From Paenibacillus tianmuensis (GTDB lineage: Bacteria; Bacillota; Bacilli; Paenibacillales; NBRC-103111), in NCBI RefSeq assembly GCF_900100345.1, contig NZ_FMTT01000029.1:2366-66365 (forward strand): DNA of 64,000 bases. Reading direction: 5' to 3'. Both the position numbers and the translations under genes were made by a program. Shown here one piece after another: positions 57,407 through 64,000 of this stretch (positions are counted from its first letter, which is position 1; each line of letters begins with the position of its first letter). The notes beneath the pieces are model-generated. The model had not been told where the DNA came from. It made no database searches and saw nothing but the letters and a program-made list of their open reading frames with translations.

Positions 57407-58555
57407 TTACTTTCTTTTCGTTACTTTGTACAATAGCATGGCAATCTTCACAAGCACGGCGTTGTTGAACGTTCGCACGTCCAATCCCGTCTCCTGCTTG
57501 AATTTGTCCAAGCGGTACAACAGCGTATTGCGGTGAATATACAGCTTCTTGGCCGTCTCACTGACGTTGCAGTCCAACTGGAAAAACTGTTCGAGCGTCG
57601 TCATCGTCTCCGCATCGAACGCCACATCGAGCCGTTTCAGCACGTTCTCGAGAAAGCTCACCTTCTCCGCTTCCGGCACCAAATGCACCAGCCTTTCCAG
57701 CTGGAGCTCCCATGGCATATGCATATTGCTGCCCACGTGATACGTGCGTCCCAGCATCATCGTCTCCCTGAGCTGAAGCACCGCGGCATACAACGACTTC
57801 GCCGGCATAATCGGGTAGTGGATGGCCAGATGGCATTCGCCTACCCATTCATTCTCGAGCATTTCGTGCAAGCCGTAGCCGATGGCAGCAAGCCGGTCTT
57901 CCAGCGTTTCGCCATCCGAGTCTTCCTTATCGTCGCCAGCGTCCATCGACAATATTTTTTCCGAGCCGAGAATGAGCCATTCCTTATCCGTCAGAGGAAT
58001 CAGAGTCATATCCGCATCGAAGAACGATTCCAGCAGCTTCTTCAGCTCCCGGTCGTGCGCCCGCCGCGAGGTGGTGTAGTCCCCATACAACAAAAGCGGA
58101 ATTTTTTTGGAGTAGAGCGACAGCTGCGACACCAGGGAATCGGGCATCTCGGCCTGCGCCAAGCCAAGCTCCTGCTGTGTGCGAAGCCAGTCGCGCACCA
58201 TCCCTGCTTTGCGCTCCTCCTCGCTGACGAGCGCCAGAGGCTTTATATCTTGCGTTTTGCGGCTTTCCAGCGTAAGCTCCACGAGACGCCGCTCCACAGG
58301 GGATACGGCATCTGCTTGTATGCTCAGAAGCAGCACATCCTGCTCTTCTTTTTGCGCCAAAAAAAGAAGCCTGCCCTCTTTGATCAAGCTTCCGCCTTCG
58401 GACCCCGGCTCTGCTTTATGCTTCTTTGCTTCGCGCCGCCACGCTTCCCAGGCCCATCTGGTGGTTTGAACCGGAGTATTCAGTATGGCTTCAAGCTGCT
58501 CCCTCACTTGTTCCCAATCCATCTCCTCGCTCCCAACCTTAATATCTGTATTCAA
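57407..58555 (-). CDS. PucR/CdaR-type transcriptional regulator
   Basis: 382 residues. The C-terminal PucR HTH is clear (TLEQFFQLDCNVSETAKKLY, then IHRNTLLYRLDKFKQETGLD). The middle resembles the GGDEF-like CdaR linker (LEDRLAAIGYGLHEMLENEW). The N-terminus is not a recognised sensor. It lies upstream of the divergent larA-GMC operon and is a candidate regulator of it. Confidence 0.82.
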   Translation of the reverse strand: MNTDIKVGSEEMDWEQVREQLEAILNTPVQTTRWAWEAWRREAKKHKAEPGSEGGSLIKEGRLLFLAQKEEQDVLLLSIQADAVSPVERRLVELTLESRKTQDIKPLALVSEEERKAGMVRDWLRTQQELGLAQAEMPDSLVSQLSLYSKKIPLLLYGDYTTSRRAHDRELKKLLESFFDADMTLIPLTDKEWLILGSEKILSMDAGDDKEDSDGETLEDRLAAIGYGLHEMLENEWVGECHLAIHYPIMPAKSLYAAVLQLRETMMLGRTYHVGSNMHMPWELQLERLVHLVPEAEKVSFLENVLKRLDVAFDAETMTTLEQFFQLDCNVSETAKKLYIHRNTLLYRLDKFKQETGLDVRTFNNAVLVKIAMLLYKVTKRK

Positions 58556-58738
58556 AATAACTAGTTACCGCCTATTGTATCACAATCGGGCCTAGGAGCC
58601 GCAAGAAAAGAAACTGCTTTAGGACGTAAATCATTAATCGTGTTTAGCTGCGGATAAGAGATTAAGATACGGTAATAATAAAAATGAATTTTCCACCCTC
58701 ATCCATTCCTAATCTGCAAGAGGAAGGAGGCCTGCACC

Positions 58739-59992
58739 ATTCCCGAGCTGCTTTATGGCTACACCACTGTCTCGCTGGAACTGCCTTCGGGCAGGACGTA
58801 CGATACATTGACGTACGGACTCGAAGCTTTAGAGACGTCTCCCGAATTGTCCCAAAACCGGATTCGCGAAGCTTTGGCAACGCCTATCGGGGCAAAGAGA
58901 CTCCGTGAGCTTGCCAAGGGGACAAGCCGGGTCGTCGTTCTGATCAGCGATGGTACCCGTTTGTGCCCTACCAGGCTGCTCTTGCCTCCGCTGCTAGAAG
59001 AGCTGAACGCGGCTGGCCTTCGTGACGATCAGGTCGATATTGTCGTGGCGCTGGGCGCCCATCGCAAGCACACGCCCGATGAACTGAAGCGGCTGGTCGG
59101 CGCTGAAATTTACGAGAGAGTCCGCGTGCATAATCATTCGGCCGCATCGGAGGATTGTGTTTATATGGGGACAACGTCGCTCGGCACCCCGGTCGAGATC
59201 AACCGCATGGTCGCCGAGACGCCGCTGCGCATTGCGACGGGCAATATCGAGCCTCATGCGATGGTGGGCATTTCTGGAGGCGTTAAAGCGCTCGTACCCG
59301 GGGTGGCATCCAAACGTACGATTGAAAGCCATCATGCGTTGTCGTTAACGTACACGGCTGTCCCCGGCGACCCGTATAATCCGCTGCACCTTGATTTGGA
59401 GGAAGCCGAGCGGTTCGTCCCTCTCCAATTCCTGCTTAATGTGATCGTCGACCACAATCGTCATGTGCTGAAAGCCGTAGCCGGACAGACCGCGGAAGCT
59501 CATCGGAAGGGAGCCGAATTTGCCGCCGGCTGGTTTACCCGGCAGGTAGCCGAGTTGTACGATGTCGTCGTCGTATCGGCCGGAGGAGCTCCGAAAGATT
59601 TGCAAATGTATCAAGCTTTAAAATCACTCCGCAATGCCGCTGCTTTCGTAAAGCCGGGAGGCTCCCTGCTTCTTGTGGCGGAGTGTCCCGAAGGGATGGG
59701 AAACGGCTTATTTCAGCATTGGATCGAAACGATGGGCGATCGCCGGAAGATGACGGACAAACTGCGTGAACGATTCGTCCTGGGTGCCCACAAAATCTTG
59801 CATGTGGAAGAAGTGCTGCGCCGCGCCCGGGTGTTTGTCCGTTCCTCATTGCCCCGTCACTTGGTTGAATTGCTAGGCTTTTATCCGGTCGACGATTTGA
59901 GCGCGACAACCCAAGCTCTGCTGCAAGACCCCGGTGCGAAGCTGGCTCTCATGCCGTTCGGCTCGCTAACCTATCCGCGACATCAGCGCTAA
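58739..59992 (+). CDS. LarA-family nickel-dependent racemase, ATT start
   Basis: 417 residues if it starts at ATT 58739, eight bases after AGGAAGGAGG; no ATG, GTG or TTG fits that site. The next in-frame TTG is 58808, which would lose a family-typical N-terminus (LLYGYTTVSLELP). With the ATT start the active-site His of GAHRKHT is residue 108. The others fall at His173 (EPHA), Lys183 (GGVKALVPG) and His199 (ESHHAL), almost the numbering of Lactobacillus LarA (108, 174, 184, 200). SDGTRLCP is also present. It needs the NPN cofactor made by LarB/C/E, not seen here. Context with a GMC oxidoreductase suggests a sugar-acid substrate instead of lactate (inference). Confidence 0.8.
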   Translation: MPELLYGYTTVSLELPSGRTYDTLTYGLEALETSPELSQNRIREALATPIGAKRLRELAKGTSRVVVLISDGTRLCPTRLLLPPLLEELNAAGLRDDQVDIVVALGAHRKHTPDELKRLVGAEIYERVRVHNHSAASEDCVYMGTTSLGTPVEINRMVAETPLRIATGNIEPHAMVGISGGVKALVPGVASKRTIESHHALSLTYTAVPGDPYNPLHLDLEEAERFVPLQFLLNVIVDHNRHVLKAVAGQTAEAHRKGAEFAAGWFTRQVAELYDVVVVSAGGAPKDLQMYQALKSLRNAAAFVKPGGSLLLVAECPEGMGNGLFQHWIETMGDRRKMTDKLRERFVLGAHKILHVEEVLRRARVFVRSSLPRHLVELLGFYPVDDLSATTQALLQDPGAKLALMPFGSLTYPRHQR

Positions 59993-60012
59993 CAGAACGG
60001 AGGAAGATTCGT

Positions 60013-60405
60013 ATGAACTGGATCGGCTGGCCCTTGGCACGCGTCGTCTTTTTGTTCGTAGGCATCGCTTTCTTGGCCATTTGGATACAAGTGACCATCT
60101 CACATTACCGCCAAAACTTTCACCATAAAGCCATGTGGGTTCCCGTCGTCTCTGCCCCTATATTCAGCCTGCTTGCCGTATCGCTTGCCTATTACCGACT
60201 GGATTGGCTGCTTTACCTTTTTTCCTATCTTATGTGGTTCGGTGTTGTTGCAGGCGGCATCGGGTTTTACTTTCATTTCCACGGGGTAGGCGTTCGCGTC
60301 GGCGGCTATACGATGCGCAACTTTCTTGTCGGTCCTCCTGTCGTGCTACCGGTCTTGTTCAGTGCGCTGAGCGTCCTTGGACTACTCGCCTATTATTGGA
60401 GGTAA
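60013..60405 (+). CDS. Small four-helix membrane protein
   Basis: 130 residues with about four hydrophobic helices (VVFLFVGIAFLAIWIQVTIS, VVSAPIFSLLAVSLAYYRLD, and a Gly-rich VVAGGIGFYFHFHGVGVRVG). ATG 60013 follows AACGGAGGAAG, 20 bases past larA. Its context in the larA-GMC operon suggests a membrane partner of the dehydrogenase, but I do not recognise the family. Confidence 0.7.
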   Translation: MNWIGWPLARVVFLFVGIAFLAIWIQVTISHYRQNFHHKAMWVPVVSAPIFSLLAVSLAYYRLDWLLYLFSYLMWFGVVAGGIGFYFHFHGVGVRVGGYTMRNFLVGPPVVLPVLFSALSVLGLLAYYWR

Positions 60406-60409
60406 TGCG

Positions 60410-61018
60410 ATGAAAAAGCTTACACGGTACCCTTCCTATGATGTCATGCACGAAAAAGATACTTGGGACGATCATACCCAGCGAATCGTGCTTTCCCGGC
60501 TGCACACTACCGGCGATTATGTGTTCCTGACGACCGTCGAAGCCGAACATTTGCGAGCCTGGTGCTCTCTTTTAGTCGATGACGAACGACCGGAAATCAT
60601 TCAGTTCGTATTGGATCATATCGACCGGACGCTGGCGGGCGGACAAGAAAGTCAGCGTAAAAGCGGCGAGCCTGAGGCGGCCGTGCTGGTGCGCGAAGGA
60701 CTTCATGCCCTGGATACCGCATGTCAAACGATCCATACCGAGCGCTTCTTTCATCTTCAACCGAAGCAGAAAAAACAGCTCATGCTCGATGTCAGCCGTA
60801 ATCAAGCGGTGCCTCTCGAAGTGTGGCAGCACGTGCCGCAGGCCGCGTTGTTCAAGAAACTGCTGAACCTCACTGTCGAGGCTTATTATTCTCATCCTGA
60901 AATATGGTCGGAGATCGGATACGGAGGTCCCGCTTATCCCCGCGGCTATGTACGTATGCATCCGGGGCAGCTTGATCCATGGGAGCCTAAGGAGGAGAAA
61001 AAACAGCATGAAGCGTAA
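60410..61018 (+). CDS. Gluconate 2-dehydrogenase subunit 3-like protein
   Basis: 202 residues. It has the family fold of the small subunit of membrane GMC dehydrogenases (TTVEAEHLRAWCSLLVDDER, then a helical middle, then LLNLTVEAYYSHPEIWSEIG, ending GGPAYPRGY). No twin-arginine or Sec signal is obvious. ATG 60410 follows TTGGAGG; its stop overlaps the start of the GMC gene (61008) by 11 bases, so the two are translationally coupled and form a complex. Confidence 0.8.
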   Translation: MKKLTRYPSYDVMHEKDTWDDHTQRIVLSRLHTTGDYVFLTTVEAEHLRAWCSLLVDDERPEIIQFVLDHIDRTLAGGQESQRKSGEPEAAVLVREGLHALDTACQTIHTERFFHLQPKQKKQLMLDVSRNQAVPLEVWQHVPQAALFKKLLNLTVEAYYSHPEIWSEIGYGGPAYPRGYVRMHPGQLDPWEPKEEKKQHEA

Positions 61019-62582
61019 ATATGAGGGCGAAACGGTCGATGTCGTCATTGTCGGAGCCGGAGCTGCCGGCGGCGTATTGGCCAAAGAGCTGAGCGAAGCC
61101 GGCATGAGCGTCGTCGTGCTGGAAGCCGGACCGTTTCGGGACCCGCAGCGCGATCTGGCCAGCGATGAGCTCGCCATGCAGAGTCTGGGCTGGCAGGAGG
61201 CACGTATTGTGGATGGTCATGACCCACTGCAAATGGGCCATAACAATTCCGGCTGGGGGGTTGGCGGGGGAACGACGCATTTTACCGGAGTCTTTTTGCG
61301 TTTTCATGAAAGCGATTTTCGAACGAAAACGCTCGACGGCGTCGGGGAGGATTGGCCGATCGAATATTCCGATCTCGAGCCCTACTATACGAAGATCGAG
61401 AAGGAAATCGCCGTCTCGGGCCCAAAATATTTCCCTTGGGGCGAGTTTCACGGCCCCTATCCTTATCCTGAACGCGATCCGATCAGCCCGAACGCGCAGG
61501 TATTTGCCAGAGGCTGCGAAAAGCTCGGCATTCGCTGGGTCGTCAGCCCGCTTGCCATTTTGTCCGCGCCCTTCGAAGGGCGCCCGCCTTGCATCAACCG
61601 CGGGTTTTGCAACCAAGGCTGTATGCCGAACGCCAAGTTCAGCACCCTGATTGTCCATATTCCCAAAGCGATTGAAGCCGGTGCGGAAGTGCTGGCCGAT
61701 TGCAGGGTCACCCAAGTAAATACGGACGCCAGCGGCCGGGCCACGGGAGTGACGTTTGTTCATAACGATGTGACCTGTGAGCAGCGGGCGCGGTTGGTCA
61801 TTTTGTCCACGTACGTCGTGGAAACCCCTAGGCTGCTCCTGAATTCAGCCAACAGCCGGTTTCCAAACGGACTCGCCAACAGCAGCGGATGGGTCGGGAA
61901 AGCATTCATGACCCACAGCAGTCACGATGTCTATGCGCGATTCGAGGAGGAGGTCCGCCTGTATAAAGGAACCCCCGTACTTGCAACGACGCAGGACTTT
62001 TACACCACTTCCCCCGAACGCGATTTTGCCCGCGGCTATACGCTGCACGCCCACGGGGTCCGGCCCGTGAGCTTTGCCAGTGGGATTACCCAATCGGGTA
62101 AGAACGGTCCGGTTTGGGGGACACGTTTGCGGGAAGCGGTACTCGACTACAATTATTTCGGCCGAGTCACGTTAGTTGGGGAAGTGCTCCCGAACCCGGA
62201 TAACGCCATTACCTTGAGCGATGAAAAGGATGCTTTCAACATGCCTCGCGCGAAAGTCACCTTCAGCTATGGAGAAAACGACAATCGGCTTATCCGGCAC
62301 GCGATCGGAACGATGAGCGAAATTTTAAGCGCCGCGGGAGGCAAGCCCGAATTCGTCGTCCCCGATACGGCGCATTTGATGGGAGGCTGCCGTATGGGCA
62401 ACGATCCCGATACGTCCGTCGTGAATTCCTATGGGCAAACGCACGATATTCCGAACCTGTTTATATGTGACGCCAGTATTTTCGTGACGTCCGGAGGCGG
62501 CAATCCGACCAATACGGTGATGGCGCTAGCGGCCCGCACTGCTGATTATATCAAGGCGACTATAAAGCGAATGGAGTTGTGA
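61008..62582 (+). CDS. GMC-family oxidoreductase (large subunit)
   Basis: 524 residues. FAD motif VVIVGAGAAGGVLAKELSEA, then GVGGGTTHFTGVFLRFHESD, a Cys-rich patch PPCINRGFCNQGC, and the C-terminal MGGCRMGNDPDTSVVNSYGQ and GGGNPTNTVMALAARTADYI with the GMC catalytic His/Asn pair (VTSGGGNPTN). It oxidises sugar or alcohol substrates, passing electrons through the small subunit. ATG 61008 follows GGAGGAG. Confidence 0.9.
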   Translation: MKRKYEGETVDVVIVGAGAAGGVLAKELSEAGMSVVVLEAGPFRDPQRDLASDELAMQSLGWQEARIVDGHDPLQMGHNNSGWGVGGGTTHFTGVFLRFHESDFRTKTLDGVGEDWPIEYSDLEPYYTKIEKEIAVSGPKYFPWGEFHGPYPYPERDPISPNAQVFARGCEKLGIRWVVSPLAILSAPFEGRPPCINRGFCNQGCMPNAKFSTLIVHIPKAIEAGAEVLADCRVTQVNTDASGRATGVTFVHNDVTCEQRARLVILSTYVVETPRLLLNSANSRFPNGLANSSGWVGKAFMTHSSHDVYARFEEEVRLYKGTPVLATTQDFYTTSPERDFARGYTLHAHGVRPVSFASGITQSGKNGPVWGTRLREAVLDYNYFGRVTLVGEVLPNPDNAITLSDEKDAFNMPRAKVTFSYGENDNRLIRHAIGTMSEILSAAGGKPEFVVPDTAHLMGGCRMGNDPDTSVVNSYGQTHDIPNLFICDASIFVTSGGGNPTNTVMALAARTADYIKATIKRMEL

Positions 62583-62653
62583 CTATACCCTGCCCATCCT
62601 TTACGGTAAAATAAACACATGCCGTGTTTACAAGTAAGAAGGAGGGAGAACCG

Positions 62654-62962
62654 TTGGCTATAGTCGAAGTAACCGTCATTCCCATCGGAACCGAAACGAC
62701 CAGCTTAAGTGGGTATGTTGCCGATCTGCACCGCCTGCTGGAACAAGCCCCGGAACCGATTCAATTCCAAATGACGCCGATGAGCACCATCATCGAAGGA
62801 GAATTATCAGATTTATTTCAAGTGCTTCAGCGGCTGCACGAAGCCCCGTTCCAACATGGAGCCAAACGCGTGTCCACATCGATCAAAATCGATGACCGTC
62901 GGGACAAAAACGCTTCAATGGACCAGAAGCTTCGCTCCGTCCGCGACAAACTTCAATCGTAA
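62654..62962 (+). CDS. Thiamine-binding/MTH1187 (YqgV) family protein
   Basis: 102 residues from TTG 62654 behind GGAGGGAG. Ferredoxin-like fold: IVEVTVIPIGTETTSLSGYV, then FQMTPMSTIIEGELSDLFQV and HGAKRVSTSIKIDDRRDKN. Family members bind thiamine or related ligands. It ends the plus-strand group. Confidence 0.85.
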   Translation: MAIVEVTVIPIGTETTSLSGYVADLHRLLEQAPEPIQFQMTPMSTIIEGELSDLFQVLQRLHEAPFQHGAKRVSTSIKIDDRRDKNASMDQKLRSVRDKLQS

Positions 62963-62985
62963 AGTAAAATATGTAAGTACAATGC

Positions 62986-63012
62986 AAAAAAGAGACCCCT
63001 TGAGGTCTCTTT
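62986..63012. terminator. Bidirectional terminator
   Basis: Stem AAAGAGACC/GGTCTCTTT with A/T runs on both sides; serves the 62654 gene and the convergent tRNA operon. Confidence 0.8.
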
Positions 63013-63029
63013 ACTTGCCACCTAAATGA

Positions 63030-63102
63030 TGAGCCATGTAGGACTCGAACCTACGACACCCTGATTAAAAGTCAGGTGCTCTACCAACTGAGCTAATGGC
63101 TC
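63030..63102 (-). tRNA. tRNA-Lys (TTT)
   Basis: Acceptor GAGCCAT/ATGGCTC, anticodon loop CTTTTAA. CCA not encoded. Confidence 0.95.
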
Positions 63103-63113
63103 GTAAAAGTAAC

Positions 63114-63199
63114 TGGTGGAGGCTGATGGATTCGAACCACCGAACTCGTCAGAGAACAGATTTACAGTCTGCTGCGTTTGGCCACTTCGCTAAGCCTCC
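63114..63199 (-). tRNA. tRNA-Tyr (GTA)
   Basis: Class II tRNA of 86 bases with long variable arm, acceptor GGAGGC, anticodon loop CTGTAAA, encoded CCA. Confidence 0.95.
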
Positions 63200-63220
63200 G
63201 TGTAATGGCTGTAAGGCCTA

Positions 63221-63296
<76 letters not shown>

Positions 63297-63358
63297 TTAT
63301 GTATGCGGTTAGCTTGTCCCTTAAAGTTCAAGCTTATCCTATCCGATAAGATAAATCA

Positions 63359-63435
63359 TGGCGGAGCCGACGGGATTCGAACCCGCGGTCTCCTGCGTGA
63401 CAGGCAGGCATGTTAGGCCTCTACACCACGGCTCC
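63359..63435 (-). tRNA. tRNA-Asp (GTC)
   Basis: Acceptor GGAGCC, anticodon loop CTGTCAC, discriminator G and encoded CCA. Confidence 0.95.
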
Positions 63436-63456
63436 ACACTATAATATTAAAACAAC

Positions 63457-63532
<76 letters not shown>

Positions 63533-63535
63533 ATA

Positions 63536-63611
63536 TGGTGGAGGCTGACGGGATCGAACCGCCGACCCTCTGCTTGTAAGGCAGATGCTCTCCCAGCTGA
63601 GCTAAGCCTCC
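63536..63611 (-). tRNA. tRNA-Val (TAC)
   Basis: Acceptor GGAGGCT, anticodon loop CTTACAA, encoded CCA. Only 3 bases separate it from tRNA-Thr. Confidence 0.95.
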
Positions 63612-63630
63612 ATAGAACGAAAATGAATGA

Positions 63631-63704
63631 TAGCGGCAGAGGGGATCGAACCCCCGACCTTACGGGTATGAACCGTACGCTCTAGCCAGCTGAGCTACGC
63701 CGCC
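63631..63704 (-). tRNA. tRNA-Met (CAT), elongator type
   Basis: Acceptor GGCGGCG, anticodon loop TTCATAC. The acceptor and stem match elongator tRNA-Met of Bacillus, not initiator tRNA. CCA not encoded. Confidence 0.9.
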
Positions 63705-63714
63705 AAATATAAAA

Positions 63715-63802
63715 CGGAGAGAGAGGGATTCGAACCCTCGCACCACTTACGCAGTCTAACCCCTTAGCAGAGGGTCCCCTTGAGCCACTTGGGTATCTCT
63801 CC
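63715..63802 (-). tRNA. tRNA-Ser (GCT)
   Basis: Class II tRNA of 88 bases, acceptor GGAGAGA/TCTCTCC, anticodon loop CTGCTAA. CCA not encoded. Confidence 0.95.
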
Positions 63803-63971
63803 AAGCTAAAACATTCAAGACTTGCGTCCTGAAAACTGGAACGAAACAAAGCGTTTCGATATATCTTTTCTCGCTCCGTTGACTGCGTCAAAAGTCGCTC
63901 CTAAAAGATATATCTTCACTGATATCTAAACCTTAGTTGCTTCCGAAGCAGCTTTCCATCGGAAAGCTTGT

Positions 63972-64000
63972 AGGATAAGCCCTCGACCGATTAGTATTCG
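63972..64000 (-). rRNA. 3' end of a 23S rRNA gene (partial)
   Basis: On the minus strand the last 29 bases read CGAATACTAATCGGTCGAGG then GCTTATCCT, the conserved 23S 3' end. The gene continues past the window. The 169-base spacer to tRNA-Ser holds no 5S gene. Confidence 0.85.

Overview
The window looks like a chromosome segment of a Paenibacillaceae-type Firmicute (Paenibacillus/Cohnella-like). This rests on Bacillus-type synteny: hprK-lgt-ppaX-yvoF-hisZGDBHAFI, rapZ-yvcK-whiA-crh, cggR-gap-pgk-tpiA-gpmI-eno, and secG-est-rnr-smpB-ssrA. The core DNA is GC-rich, ribosome-binding sites are strong, and several genes start with TTG or GTG.

The window has two parts. Positions 1 to about 20,770 are a mosaic accessory region bordering the tmRNA gene. 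From the left it holds a decayed IS630 copy, then Tn7-like transposon end sites (about 528-567 and 6475-6625) around small regulators and two MFS exporters. Next comes a compact operon read on the minus strand (10,594 to 6,689). It encodes two 26-residue peptides with an identical 17-residue C-terminus, two paralogous SagB/ThcOx-type flavoenzymes with an N-terminal PqqD/RRE-like region, and an MFS exporter. A GNAT acetyltransferase gene is divergent from it. I read this as an unusual, possibly undescribed RiPP-like pathway. Further right are a very GC-rich HTTM-type membrane gene, a broken TnsE-like gene, a GC-rich noncoding tract of degenerate repeats, a candidate type I toxin-antitoxin locus, a second IS630 copy, an XRE/ImmA-type protease regulator with a partner gene, and a second full-length tmRNA gene with its own tag.

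From about 20,880 to the end the window is core genome, almost all on the minus strand. It carries the resident tmRNA gene and smpB, rnr, a decayed esterase, secG, an M50-like protease, and the lower-glycolysis operon with its regulator cggR. Then come tRNA-Arg, clpP (the only plus-strand gene of this block, under a CtsR-type site), and the crh/whiA/yvcK/rapZ cluster. These are followed by glcK, trxB, a TPR protein, prs, and a full histidine operon (hisZ to hisJ). Upstream of hisZ sits a type I toxin-antitoxin pair of the holin-like-toxin kind, then yvoF, ppaX, lgt and hprK. After that come a LysR regulator, an msmX-like ATPase and a PucR-type regulator.

A plus-strand operon at 58.7-62.6 kb encodes a LarA-type racemase (apparently starting at ATT), a small membrane protein, and a gluconate-dehydrogenase-like small subunit with its GMC oxidoreductase. 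A thiamine-binding-family gene follows. The window ends in eight minus-strand tRNA genes and the 3' end of a 23S rRNA gene.

The most notable points are the SagB/short-peptide operon, the two tandem tmRNA genes with different tags (GKQQQSYAFAA and GKQQQPALLAA), the Tn7-like debris, the two type I toxin loci, and a Crh-locus HPr paralogue that keeps the phosphorylatable histidine.
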